From the NCBI GenBank assembly GCA_024405735.1, contig JAKSOF010000009.1, positions 1-64,000 of the forward strand: DNA of 64,000 nucleotides. The letters are read 5' to 3'. Both the position numbers and the translations under genes were made by a program. Position 1 is the stretch's first letter. Every line of letters begins with the position of its first letter. Source of the stretch: Victivallaceae bacterium. GTDB taxonomy: Bacteria; Verrucomicrobiota; Lentisphaeria; Victivallales; Victivallaceae. Below are positions 23,795 through 32,177 of the stretch, one piece after another. A model generated the notes under the pieces. That model was not told where the DNA came from. It saw only the letters and a program-made list of their open reading frames with translations, and made no database searches.

Positions 23795-24009
23795 TTCGCC
23801 ATTTCATATGGCGAACGCTTCATGATGAGATGCGAAGCGGGCAATGCTTCATACGGCGGAGCGCAAGCGAAAACGTGCTTCATCTGTCAAGGGGGAACAT
23901 GAAGCGCACCTTCGGTGCATGAAGCATCGCTTCGCGATATGAAACACGCCTGACGGCGTATGAAGCGAAACCTTGACAGGTTTCATATTTTTTGCCATTG
24001 GGCAAAAAA
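23795..24009. repeat. Array of short hairpins with ATGAAGC linkers
   Basis: A run of small perfect or near-perfect hairpins: TTCGCCAT/ATGGCGAA (23795-23815), CGCTTC/GAAGCG (23816-23839), GCACC/GGTGC (23906-23918), ATCGC/GCGAT (23926-23938), ACGCC/GGCGT (23946-23959), GAAACCT/AGGTTTC (23967-23984), TTTTTTGCC/GGCAAAAAA (23988-24009). Several are joined by ATGAAGC or a one-base variant. Part (23877-23930) repeats at 21063-21118. No gene is seen. Confidence 0.7.
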
Positions 24010-24010
24010 A

Positions 24011-24032
24011 TGGTAGTCCGGGCGGGAATCGA
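24011..24032 (-). repeat. Duplicated 3' end of tRNA-Arg (possible att site)
   Basis: 22 bp match the 3' end of the tRNA-Arg gene (24212-24233) with one mismatch, covering CCA, the acceptor 3' strand and half of the T-arm. It lies about 180 bp downstream of the tRNA in the tRNA's own direction. Integration by a tRNA-targeting recombinase, or decay of a second tRNA copy, would leave this. Confidence 0.65.
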
Positions 24033-24125
24033 CGACGCAAAACGGCCGTTTTGCGGCGAGCGCGAAGCCGAAGGCGAGAGCAACCCTCCCAAAGAATCCC
24101 CGCGGACTGCCAAAGGCAGGACGTA

Positions 24126-24190
24126 AAAAAAAGCACGAAAGGAAAATGGGATTTGAATCAAAAATTCAAAATCCTGTTTCCTGTCGTGCG
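24126..24190 (-). terminator. Terminator of tRNA-Arg
   Basis: On the minus strand a long imperfect hairpin (outer stem GCACGAcAGGAAA against TTTCCTTTCGTGC, inner stem through TTTTGAATTTTTGATTCAAA) ends in a run of eight T. It begins about 20 bp after the tRNA 3' end. A separate perfect palindrome, GCAAAACGGCCGTTTTGC, lies further downstream at about 24037-24054. Confidence 0.7.
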
Positions 24191-24211
24191 GGGGATTCTG
24201 GCGTAAAGAAT

Positions 24212-24287
24212 TGGTAGTCCGGGAGGGAATCGAACCCTCGACCAATAGCTTAGAAGGCTACTGCTCTATCCACTGAGCTACCGGACC
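24212..24287 (-). tRNA. tRNA-Arg (anticodon TCT)
   Basis: 76 nt including an encoded CCA. On the minus strand the gene runs GGTCCGGTAGCTCAGTGG... with D-arm, anticodon loop CTTCTAA (TCT), T-arm GAGGGTTCGATTCCCTC, and acceptor 3' strand CCGGACT then ACCA. The first pair of the acceptor stem is G-U. It lies 5 bp beyond the stop of the yihY-like gene. Its 3' end is partly duplicated at 24011-24032. Confidence 0.97.
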
Positions 24288-24292
24288 ACGTT

Positions 24293-25534
24293 TTACAATT
24301 GATACAGTTTGATGTCGTTAGAAACGGTTTTTTCCGCTTCCTGCAAATCTTGAAAAGCGTTTTTCAGTTGGGCGCATTCGCGCTCGATTTCCTCCGACCA
24401 TTTGCAGCTGTCATCGCCGCGCAGGCGGCAGATGCACTCAAACAAGGTGATCTCGCTGGATGCCGTCGGCAGGAAACCGGTTTCTTTATCTCCGGCGATC
24501 AATTTCGCCTGTTCCAACGCCTCGACGGCACGGGTGATCTCCGTTTCGGTGATCCCGAGCCGCGTTTGCAATTCTTCGCGCTTCGTCATTCCGCGGTTTT
24601 CGTGGATGTTGCAGAAAATGATTTTCGCCACCGCCAGCTGCTGTTGCAACAAGGTGGTAAAGTGGTTGGGCTTTTGATCAAATCGTCCGGTATCCAGCGT
24701 CTGCGTCACAAAACTGATTTCCGCGCCGAAGAGGACGATCTGCCACGCCCATTGCACCCAAATCAGAAAAAGCGGTAGCACGGCAAAATTATCAAAAACC
24801 TGATTATAGGAAAAAATTTTTCGTTGGGCGATGATATAAAGTTCCTGTACCAGTTGATAGACGCATCCCGCAAGGATCGCCGCCAGCAACGCGGGCCACC
24901 AGCGGACTTTGGTGTTGGGGATAAAAAAGTAAATAAGGAAAAAGACCGCGACCGTGACGAGGAAGGGAAAAAAGCTGACGGACAAATTATACCAGGGGGT
25001 CATCACACTGCCGATACCGGGACGTTCTTCCAGAAAATGGCAGATCAGCGAGTTTCCCCAAACCTCGATACTGCTCAACGCCATCATCAGAAGCGGCGCG
25101 AGAAAAAGGATGGTGAAATAACTGTTGAAACGGTAAAGCACGCTCCGGCGACGTGGCAGATTCCAAATCGCTGCGAAGGAGGTTTCCACGGTGTCAGCGA
25201 GAATATAACCGCTCCACAATAATACGACGATGCCGATGCCGGCGACGACGCTGCCGGAAGTGCGCTCCAGTGTATTTCCGGCAAAGGTGTAGATCCACTG
25301 GAGCATCGGCTGCTGATTGGGGAAACGCGCGCAAAGCGATTCCTGTAGGATCGTTTCCGACCGGAATCCTTTGGTAATGCCAAAGAGCAAAGCCACCAGA
25401 GGAACGATCGCAAAAAGCGTACAATAAGCGAGCGTTGACGCGCGCTGACTGTTTAAATTGTCGCGATAACACGTCCAACTCCGTTTCAAGATGTCACAAA
25501 AACGCTTCCAGAGATTACCCATTTTGCCCACCAT
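24293..25534 (-). CDS. YihY/BrkB family inner-membrane protein
   Basis: 413 aa. About six membrane helices form the YihY (formerly 'RNase BN', UPF0761) domain, with STLAYCTLFAIVPLVALLF, VLLWSGYILADTVETSFAAIW and YNQVFDNFAVLPLFLIWVQW at the expected places. The C-terminal 130 residues are a soluble winged-helix-like extension (TKREELQTRLGITETEITRAVEALEQ) found in longer members. The role is unknown; involvement in membrane transport is only suspected. The start at 25534 lies 8 bp after glnS; ATG 25522, preceded by GGTGGG, is the alternative. Confidence 0.9.
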   Translation of the reverse strand: MVGKMGNLWKRFCDILKRSWTCYRDNLNSQRASTLAYCTLFAIVPLVALLFGITKGFRSETILQESLCARFPNQQPMLQWIYTFAGNTLERTSGSVVAGIGIVVLLWSGYILADTVETSFAAIWNLPRRRSVLYRFNSYFTILFLAPLLMMALSSIEVWGNSLICHFLEERPGIGSVMTPWYNLSVSFFPFLVTVAVFFLIYFFIPNTKVRWWPALLAAILAGCVYQLVQELYIIAQRKIFSYNQVFDNFAVLPLFLIWVQWAWQIVLFGAEISFVTQTLDTGRFDQKPNHFTTLLQQQLAVAKIIFCNIHENRGMTKREELQTRLGITETEITRAVEALEQAKLIAGDKETGFLPTASSEITLFECICRLRGDDSCKWSEEIERECAQLKNAFQDLQEAEKTVSNDIKLYQL

Positions 25535-25541
25535 CCGAAAC

Positions 25542-27230
25542 CTATTTTTTCTGTTGTTTGCTCCAGGAATCTTTCAAACTGACGGTACGGTTGAAAACCG
25601 GCTTTTCCGGCGAACCGTCCCGGTCGGCGGAAAAATATCCGGTGCGTTCAAACTGGACGCTCGTCCCGGCGGGGATCTGCGCCAGAGCGGGTTCGAGATA
25701 ACCGGTCGTCGTCCGGAAGGAATCGGGATTGAGTTGCGTCAGGAAATCGACTCCGTCGGCGCCGGGTTGCTCCACGGTGAAAAGCCGGTCGTAAAGCCGG
25801 ATCTCCGCCGGCACGGCGGTTTCGGCGTTGACCCAATGGATCGTCCCCTTGACCTTGCGCCCGTCGGGCGAATTGCCGCCGCGCGAAGCAAGATCGATGG
25901 TGCATTCGAGTTTGACGACATTGCCGTCGGCGTCGAGGACGGCGTTTTCGCATTTGAGGAAATAGCCGTAACGCAGACGCACTTCCTTGCCGACCGAGAG
26001 CCGGTAATAGCCCTTGGGCGGTTCGAGCATAAAGTCGCTGCGCTCGATGAAAAGTTTTTTGCCGAATTTGAGTTTCCTGCCGCCGTCGGCTGGATTTTCG
26101 GGATTGTTGAGGGCTTCAAGATCCTCGATGCCTCCGGCGGGATAATTGATGATCTCGACCTCAAGCGGATCGAGCACCGCCATGAAGCGGGGCGCGGTCG
26201 CGTTGAGTTCTTCGCGGATGCAATGCTCCAGCAAGGCGACGTCGGTAAGCCCGTCGAATTTGGTGATACCGACCAGTTGATTGAGTTTGCGCAACGCCGA
26301 AGCGGGCACGCCGCGGCGGCGCATCCCGCAGACGGTCGGCATCCGGGGGTCGTCCCAACCGGAAACGTAATGCTCCTTGACCAGTTGCAGAAGTTTGCGC
26401 TTGCTCATCACCGTGTAGGTGAGATTCAAACGCGAAAATTCGATCTGGCGCGGGCGGTGGTCGACCGGATAGCCGAGGCTGTCCAAAACCCAGTCGTAAA
26501 GCGGGCGGTGTATCTCGAATTCCAGCGTGCAGAGCGAATGGGTCACGCCCTCAAAAGCATCCTCCAGCGGATGCGCGAAATCGTACATCGGATAGATGCA
26601 CCACTTGTCGCCGTGGCGGAAGTGGCTGACGCGGCGGATGCGGTAGATGACGGGGTCGCGCATATTGATGTTGGTCGACGCCATATCGATCTTGGCGCGC
26701 AACACTTTGGCGCCGTCGGAAAATTCGCCGTTTTTCATCCGCTCGAAAAGGTCGAGATTTTCCTCGACGGAGCGGTTGCGGTAAGGCGATTCCTTGCCGG
26801 GAGTCACGAGGTTGCCGCGATAGGATTCATCCCATTCCTCCGGAGAAAGTTCACAAACGTAGGCAAGACCGCGCCTGATGAGTTCGACGGCGCACTCGTA
26901 CATCTTTTCAAAATAATCGCTCGCGTAAAAAATGTTGGCGGGTTCCCAGCCGAGCCATTTCACGTCGCCGATGATGGATTCGACGTACTCCGTATCCTCC
27001 TTGGTCGGATTGGTGTCGTCAAAGCGCAGATTGCACTTGCCGCCGAATTCCTTTGCGATGCCGAAATCAAGGCAGATCGCTTTGGAGTGTCCGATATGGA
27101 TATACCCGTTGGGTTCCGGCGGGAAGCGCGTCACGATCTTACCGTCGTTTTTGCCCGCCGCAAGGTCGGTTTTGACGATCTCCCGGATGAAGTCGACCGC
27201 AGAATTTTCCATCACCTGATTTTCAGCCAT
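25542..27230 (-). CDS. glnS: Glutaminyl-tRNA synthetase
   Basis: 562 aa class I synthetase. Signatures: [17 protein letters not shown] (HIGH), [18 protein letters not shown], and VMSKRKL as the KMSKS motif. The C-terminal half is the beta-barrel anticodon-binding region found in GlnRS ([24 protein letters not shown]). It charges tRNA-Gln directly. The ATG has AGGGAT 6 nt upstream, and a promoter lies 44 bp before it. Confidence 0.97.
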   Translation of the reverse strand: MAENQVMENSAVDFIREIVKTDLAAGKNDGKIVTRFPPEPNGYIHIGHSKAICLDFGIAKEFGGKCNLRFDDTNPTKEDTEYVESIIGDVKWLGWEPANIFYASDYFEKMYECAVELIRRGLAYVCELSPEEWDESYRGNLVTPGKESPYRNRSVEENLDLFERMKNGEFSDGAKVLRAKIDMASTNINMRDPVIYRIRRVSHFRHGDKWCIYPMYDFAHPLEDAFEGVTHSLCTLEFEIHRPLYDWVLDSLGYPVDHRPRQIEFSRLNLTYTVMSKRKLLQLVKEHYVSGWDDPRMPTVCGMRRRGVPASALRKLNQLVGITKFDGLTDVALLEHCIREELNATAPRFMAVLDPLEVEIINYPAGGIEDLEALNNPENPADGGRKLKFGKKLFIERSDFMLEPPKGYYRLSVGKEVRLRYGYFLKCENAVLDADGNVVKLECTIDLASRGGNSPDGRKVKGTIHWVNAETAVPAEIRLYDRLFTVEQPGADGVDFLTQLNPDSFRTTTGYLEPALAQIPAGTSVQFERTGYFSADRDGSPEKPVFNRTVSLKDSWSKQQKK

Positions 27231-27273
27231 ATTTTTATCCCTAAAAAAGTGTTAAATCCATAACCTGTAACTT

Positions 27274-27302
27274 AATATAGCATCACTTGAGCCAAAGCGC
27301 AA
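27274..27302 (-). promoter_or_regulatory. Promoter of glnS
   Basis: Minus strand: TTGCGC (27302-27297), 17-bp spacer, TATATT (27279-27274). Confidence 0.68.
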
Positions 27303-27313
27303 CACGCGCGCGA

Positions 27314-29830
27314 CTATTTCCGGAGCGACGCTTCGATGCGCGCCGCCGTTTCCGCGGCGATTTGCGCGTACGTCATTTCCGGCGACGGCGTAAAAGCGGG
27401 CAGGAAACGGACGTCGATTTTGCGGAAAAGCGACGGGAAATGCTGTCCGCGCGGCAACACCCGATAGGCTCCGTCGATCATGACGGGAACGACCGGCAAC
27501 TGCAATTCCCTTGCTAAAATCGCAAAGGAATTTTTGAAAACGCCGAGTTTTCCGTCATAAGAGCGCGTTCCCTCGGGGAAAATCACGATTTTTTTGCCCT
27601 GCCGCAAAATTCCGGTCAACTCCTGCAAGGAACCTTTGATGTCCCGGTTGAGGTCGATGAGAATGGTATTGTGGCGCGCGGCGAAATTCTGACCGAAACG
27701 GGTCGAAAAATGCGCCTTTTTGGCGTAAAAATAAGTGTCGCACAACTGTTTTTTATCCAAAGGATAAGCGACGAGCGCGCCGTCGATCGCGCTTTGATGA
27801 TTGACGGCAAAGATCGCCGCGCCCTGCGGAATGTTTTCCATCCCGTAAAATGCCGTGCGCGACAATGCTTTGATGAGAAATTTCGTCACAAACTGAAAGG
27901 CGCGGTGTCGCCATCCGCACACGGGGATTGCCTTCTCCGGCGCGTCGGCAAGCAGTTTGCCCCAGTCGAATTTGGCGAGTTTCGCCCCGGCGCCGCCGGA
28001 TTTTTCGTGCAGGAATCCGGCGAGTTGGCGCGGCGTCGGATGATCGGCGAGCATCTCCTCGGTCAACTCCGTGTCAAACGCCTCGTTGAGGAAAACCATC
28101 AGTTCCACTTTGGCAAGCGAATCGATCCCGAGGTCGATCTCAAAGTGATCGTCGGGATGCACCTTGGCGCAATTCTGCTCGGAAATCAGGAAATCGCGGA
28201 TGACGCGGTATTCGGCAAGATCCGGTTCGGGCGCGCTTTTTGCCTTGACGTCATCCTGTGCCGTTTCGCCGACGAACTTGAGTTTATGCCGTTGCAGTTT
28301 GCCGAGACGCGTCCGCGGCAACGGCGACGAAACGAAACTGCAATTCAAAATGCGCATATAACCTTCGGCGCCCTGATTGTATTTGGCGATCACTTCCTGC
28401 CGGATGGTCTCGGCGATATTGACGATCTTGCGCTCCTGCAACCCCTTGAAATCCGGCAGGATGATCGCGCCGAGCACATCGCCGATGGCGACGACGGCGA
28501 CTTCCTCGATCAAACCTTTGCCCAAAGCCGCCAGTTTTTCCTCGATGACGAGCGGCGGCACGTTTTTGCCGTTGGAAAGGATGATGAGTTCTTTTTTGCG
28601 CCCGACGTAAAAGAGGAATTTGTCTTCGTCGATCCGGCAGAGGTCGCCGGTGCGGAACCAGCCGTCTTCCGTAAACGCCTTTGCGGTTTCCTCTGGCTTA
28701 TTCCAGTAGCCTTGAAAAACGCTTTCGCCGCGGATCAGCAATTCGCCGTCTTCGGCGATTTTCGCGTCAAAAATGTCGAGCAACTGCCCGGCGGAGTCGC
28801 GGCGCGGATGACCGATGCGGGTAAAGGCGAGCGCGGGACTGGTCTCGCTCATGCCGCTGCCGGGAAGCATCTGGAATCCGAGCGCGTACAAGTCGTCGTA
28901 AACACCGTAATCCAGCGCGGCGCCGCCCGTCGGAAAAAGCCGCATCCTGCCGCCGAAAGCCTGTTGCACCGAGCGGAAAAGCAATCGGGAAAAATGGAGA
29001 TTTCCGACCGCTTTGGAAAGTTTGAAAAGCAGTTTCGCCGCGAAATTGGCATTGATTTTTTTGAGGATCGCGTCGCGGAAAAGCTGAAAGACGCGCGGCA
29101 CGGCGATAAACACCGTGACCTCGTTGTCGTGGATCGTTTTCACAATATCCGGCCCGTTGAAAGAGGGGCAGAAAACCACCTTGCACCCCTTGCGGACAAG
29201 CGGCATCAGAAGGCATCCCTGCAACGGGAAAATATGGTGATACGGCAAAAGCCCCACCGTCGTCTGGTCGGGCAGCCAGACGGGGACTTCCTCGGTCATG
29301 CTCTTGAAGTTGACTTCCAGATTGTGAAACGTCAGCATACACCCCTTGGAAGCGGACGTCGTGCCCGACGTGTAGATAAAAAGCGCGAGATCGTCGTCCC
29401 CGTGATGCGGCATCGGCGTATTGTCGGAGGTGTCGCCCCAGGTGTCGAAATCGTCGATCGAAAGCAGTCTGGTTTCAAGATGAGCCATTGCGATCGCTTT
29501 TTCCGCCGTTTCGCGGGTCTTGGCGGAAACGAAAACCGCGACCGGCTGACAATCGCCCAAAATGTAGGCGATGTCTTCGGCATTCGCCATCGCGTCGACC
29601 GGCACGGCGATCGCGTGATGACACCACGCGCTCCAGAATGCCGCCGGCCATTCCGGACGGTTTTCGCACAAAATGGCGACGCGGTCTCCGGCGTTGGCGG
29701 TATAGCGTTTCGCATTGGCGTTGACGGCGCAGAGCAGTTGGTGACGGGTATATTTTTTATCGCCGGAAACCAGACAGACTTCGTCGTTGTCGGCGAGGTA
29801 ATAAGCGTAGTAAGGATCGATTTTTATCAT
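27314..29830 (-). CDS. Three-domain acyl-AMP ligase - ACP - acyltransferase
   Basis: 838 aa. (1) AMP-forming acyl ligase, residues 1-520: LFIYTSGTTSASKG, GSGMSETSPA, WFRTGDLCRI, GRKKELIILSNGKNV. (2) Acyl carrier domain, about 540-610, with the phosphopantetheine serine in DLGIDSLAKVE (Ser571). (3) PlsC-type acyltransferase, about 650-838, with NHQSAIDGA (HX4D) and FPEGTRS. The three together could activate a free fatty acid, hold it as a thioester, and transfer it to a lysophospholipid or other acceptor, as Aas does in E. coli, but with a built-in carrier. Membrane-associated by inference. GAGGAG precedes the ATG by 7 nt. Confidence 0.92.
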   Translation of the reverse strand: MIKIDPYYAYYLADNDEVCLVSGDKKYTRHQLLCAVNANAKRYTANAGDRVAILCENRPEWPAAFWSAWCHHAIAVPVDAMANAEDIAYILGDCQPVAVFVSAKTRETAEKAIAMAHLETRLLSIDDFDTWGDTSDNTPMPHHGDDDLALFIYTSGTTSASKGCMLTFHNLEVNFKSMTEEVPVWLPDQTTVGLLPYHHIFPLQGCLLMPLVRKGCKVVFCPSFNGPDIVKTIHDNEVTVFIAVPRVFQLFRDAILKKINANFAAKLLFKLSKAVGNLHFSRLLFRSVQQAFGGRMRLFPTGGAALDYGVYDDLYALGFQMLPGSGMSETSPALAFTRIGHPRRDSAGQLLDIFDAKIAEDGELLIRGESVFQGYWNKPEETAKAFTEDGWFRTGDLCRIDEDKFLFYVGRKKELIILSNGKNVPPLVIEEKLAALGKGLIEEVAVVAIGDVLGAIILPDFKGLQERKIVNIAETIRQEVIAKYNQGAEGYMRILNCSFVSSPLPRTRLGKLQRHKLKFVGETAQDDVKAKSAPEPDLAEYRVIRDFLISEQNCAKVHPDDHFEIDLGIDSLAKVELMVFLNEAFDTELTEEMLADHPTPRQLAGFLHEKSGGAGAKLAKFDWGKLLADAPEKAIPVCGWRHRAFQFVTKFLIKALSRTAFYGMENIPQGAAIFAVNHQSAIDGALVAYPLDKKQLCDTYFYAKKAHFSTRFGQNFAARHNTILIDLNRDIKGSLQELTGILRQGKKIVIFPEGTRSYDGKLGVFKNSFAILARELQLPVVPVMIDGAYRVLPRGQHFPSLFRKIDVRFLPAFTPSPEMTYAQIAAETAARIEASLRK

Positions 29831-29865
29831 CGGGAAACTCCTCTTTTTTCTGATGTACGCGTATC

Positions 29866-29895
29866 AATATAGCACAAAAAAACGCATTTGTCCAA
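29866..29895 (-). promoter_or_regulatory. Promoter of the acyl ligase fusion gene
   Basis: Minus strand: TTGGAC (29895-29890), 18-bp spacer, TATATT (29871-29866). It is back-to-back with, and close to, the promoter of the esterase gene. Confidence 0.55.
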
Positions 29896-29903
29896 AAGCG
29901 GAG

Positions 29904-29932
29904 TTGGCAAAAGGGCAAAAAAAGTCTATATT
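29904..29932 (+). promoter_or_regulatory. Promoter of the esterase gene
   Basis: TTGGCA (29904-29909), 17-bp spacer, TATATT (29927-29932), 34 bp before ATG 29967. Confidence 0.65.
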
Positions 29933-29966
29933 AAAGCAACTCATCAAAATAACGGATTTTTTGACC

Positions 29967-30731
29967 ATGAAAAAACTTTTTCTGCTTCTGGGCACTTGGG
30001 CGGCGTTTGCCGCCGGGGCGATCGACGATCTCGGAATGACGGCGGAAGTTTTCCGCGACGGAGCCGATGAACTTCCTTACCGTCAAGCACTTATCGGTGA
30101 ATCAAAACCGGGGAAATACGCGCTTTTGCTCTTTCTCCACGGCGCGGGCGAGCGCGGAAACGACAATTTGAAACAGCTTATCAACAACTTCCCCGATGTG
30201 ATGGCGTACTGCCGGAAACACGAACTTAAAATCGTCGTCCTCGCGCCGCAATGCCCGAAAGAGTGCCGCTGGGTCGAAGTCGACTGGGGCAGAAAATCGC
30301 ACACGATTCCCAAAAAACCGTCGAAACCGATGGCGATGCTCCTCAAGCTTCTCGATCAAAAGTGCGCCGAATTTGCCGTCGATCCCGACCGCATTTACGT
30401 GACCGGAATTTCGATGGGCGGATACGGCAGTTGGGACATTCTCTGCCGCAAGCCCGGTCTCTTTGCCGGAGCCTTGATCCTCTGCGGCGGCGCCGACGTC
30501 AAAGAAGCGCCGCGCCTTACGGAAATCCCGATCCTTTTCTATCACGGAGATCACGATACCATCGTCCCCGTTTCGCGCTCGCGCGACATGGCAAAAGCGT
30601 TGCAAAAAGCGGGCGGCAGAAAATTTGAATACCGCGAGATCGACGCAGGCCATTTCATCTGGATCCCCGTCTACCGCGACGCCAAAAATTTCGACTGGCT
30701 CTTTTCGCAAAAGAAACATCAGGAAAAATAG
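29967..30731 (+). CDS. Secreted alpha/beta-hydrolase esterase
   Basis: 254 aa from ATG 29967 with a signal peptide (MKKLFLLLGTWAAFAAGA). A catalytic triad can be placed: Ser in GISMGGYG, Asp in FYHGDHDTIVP, His in IDAGHFIW. LLLFLHGAGERGNDN is an oxyanion-hole type HG segment, as in polyhydroxybutyrate-depolymerase-like and carbohydrate (feruloyl/acetyl) esterases. Probably cleaves ester substituents from polysaccharides or other periplasmic esters; the substrate is unknown. Its Shine-Dalgarno sequence is weak. The next gene starts 8 bp after the stop. Confidence 0.85.
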   Translation: MKKLFLLLGTWAAFAAGAIDDLGMTAEVFRDGADELPYRQALIGESKPGKYALLLFLHGAGERGNDNLKQLINNFPDVMAYCRKHELKIVVLAPQCPKECRWVEVDWGRKSHTIPKKPSKPMAMLLKLLDQKCAEFAVDPDRIYVTGISMGGYGSWDILCRKPGLFAGALILCGGADVKEAPRLTEIPILFYHGDHDTIVPVSRSRDMAKALQKAGGRKFEYREIDAGHFIWIPVYRDAKNFDWLFSQKKHQEK

Positions 30732-30739
30732 TCCGGTCT

Positions 30740-31666
30740 GTGGAAATTTCCGTCATCATCCCCTGTTTCAATGCCGGATGCGCTCTGCAAAAGTGCGCGA
30801 GATCCCTTGTTTTTGCCGCGATCCCCGGCAAAACCCAACTGATTTTCGTCGACGACGCATCCACGGACGGCTCGATTGAAAAACTTTCCGCAATGACTTG
30901 CGAAAATCTTACGATTTTGCGTCATCGCTCACGGCGCGGCGTCGCCGCGAGCCGTAACACCGGTCTTGCCGCCGCGACCGGGAAATTCATCGCGTTTTGC
31001 GATGCCGACGATTTCGTCGAGCGTGATTTTTTACAAAAACTTGTCGAAAAGATCAAACAGGACAGCGCGGATGCCGCGATCTGCGCCTTTTCCCGCGAAA
31101 ACGGCAACACATTGATTCCTCTCAAAATCGCCCCTGCGTCGACCGGGAGAGAATTCATTGCCCGGCAGATGCCCTCTATGGAATTCAATTCCTGCTGCAA
31201 CAAACTGTACCGCAAAGAGATCATCGACACGCATTCGATCTCGTTTGACGAAACGTCCGTTACGGCGGAGGATCTGCTTTTCAACGCGCGTTATTTCCTT
31301 GCCGCCCGGAAAATCACGGTCGTTGACGAAACCTTGTACCACTATGTCGGTAATCCTTTTTCCGCAACGGCAAAGGAAACAAAAGAAAAGGCGAAAAGTT
31401 CCGTTGCGGCGGCACTTGAGATCGCTTCGATGCTGACCAACGACAGGGATCTTGACTGCGCCCGTCAGCGGCTCCTCGTCGACGCGCTGATGACGACGCT
31501 CCGCGCCGATGGTTTTTCCGTTTCGGAAACCCGCGATCTGCTGAAGCGCCTGCCGGACGGATTCTGGCGGGATGCGCGTTTCGGCGCCCTCAAGCAAAGC
31601 GTTTTACACCTTGCGGCATACGCGCCGCGTCTGGCGCGTTTTCTCGTGCGCTGCCGGAAAAATTAA
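30740..31666 (+). CDS. Family 2 glycosyltransferase
   Basis: 308 aa. GT-A fold: ISVIIPCFNAGCALQKC at the start, LIFVDDASTDGSIE, RGVAASRNTGLAAATGKFIAFCDADDFVE (DXD-type DAD) and later SVTAEDLLFNARYFLA. It adds a sugar from a nucleotide donor to a surface glycan, probably at the inner face of the cytoplasmic membrane. The start is GTG 30740, 8 bp after the esterase stop, so both are probably co-transcribed. The acceptor is unknown. Confidence 0.92.
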   Translation: MEISVIIPCFNAGCALQKCARSLVFAAIPGKTQLIFVDDASTDGSIEKLSAMTCENLTILRHRSRRGVAASRNTGLAAATGKFIAFCDADDFVERDFLQKLVEKIKQDSADAAICAFSRENGNTLIPLKIAPASTGREFIARQMPSMEFNSCCNKLYRKEIIDTHSISFDETSVTAEDLLFNARYFLAARKITVVDETLYHYVGNPFSATAKETKEKAKSSVAAALEIASMLTNDRDLDCARQRLLVDALMTTLRADGFSVSETRDLLKRLPDGFWRDARFGALKQSVLHLAAYAPRLARFLVRCRKN

Positions 31667-31705
31667 ACGGCATCGCTCCGGCTTGCGCCAAACATCTTTA
31701 CGACT

Positions 31706-32170
31706 TCAACGGATCATTCTTTTTTCCAACCCGACAAGCCGCAGTTTGAGCGGCGCGCCAAAGGCGAAACCGCCGATACCGTTTGCGGCAAAGACCCGGT
31801 GGCAGGGCACGATCACGGCGATCGGATTGACGTGTAACGCCTGCCCGACGGCACGGACGGCGCGCGGACTCCCCATCAATGCGGCAAGTTTGCCGTAAGT
31901 GGTGATCTCCCCGTAAGGAATGGTCAAAAGCGCGCGCCGCATCGTTTCCTGAAACACGGTTTGCGCCGGAGCAAGCGGCAAATCGAAAATCCGCCGTTTC
32001 CCGAGGAAATAATCGTTCAGCTCACAAATGACCTGCCGCGTAAGAGCCGAAGGGGCAAGCGCTTTTGCTCCGAAAAGCGACGGGCGCAGATAAAAGAGCC
32101 GTTCTCCGTCATCTTCGATACGCCACGCCCCGAAACCGGGAAATTCCACGTCGGCACCGAATTTTTTCAT
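31706..32170 (-). CDS. ogt: Methylated-DNA-protein-cysteine methyltransferase
   Basis: 154 aa. The active-site motif PCHRV (IAVIVPCHRVFAANG), the DNA-binding helix-turn-helix segment IPYGEITTYGKLAALMGSPRAVRAVGQAL and a final GLEKR are all present. It transfers methyl from O6-methylguanine to its own cysteine. The N-terminal domain lacks the Ada zinc cluster, so this is the Ogt/MGMT form. It is the last gene of the mrp-rpe-ogt operon, 7 bp after rpe. Confidence 0.95.
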   Translation of the reverse strand: MKKFGADVEFPGFGAWRIEDDGERLFYLRPSLFGAKALAPSALTRQVICELNDYFLGKRRIFDLPLAPAQTVFQETMRRALLTIPYGEITTYGKLAALMGSPRAVRAVGQALHVNPIAVIVPCHRVFAANGIGGFAFGAPLKLRLVGLEKRMIR

Positions 32171-32177
32171 CGCTTTT

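Noticed and set aside
23795-24009. CRISPR array
   Set aside because: The repeated linker is only about 7 bp, hairpins differ from unit to unit, and spacing is irregular. No cas gene is in the window.
23849-24245. Small ORFs running from tRNA-Arg through the hairpin array
   Set aside because: They read through a tRNA gene, its terminator and hairpins, so they are not real proteins.
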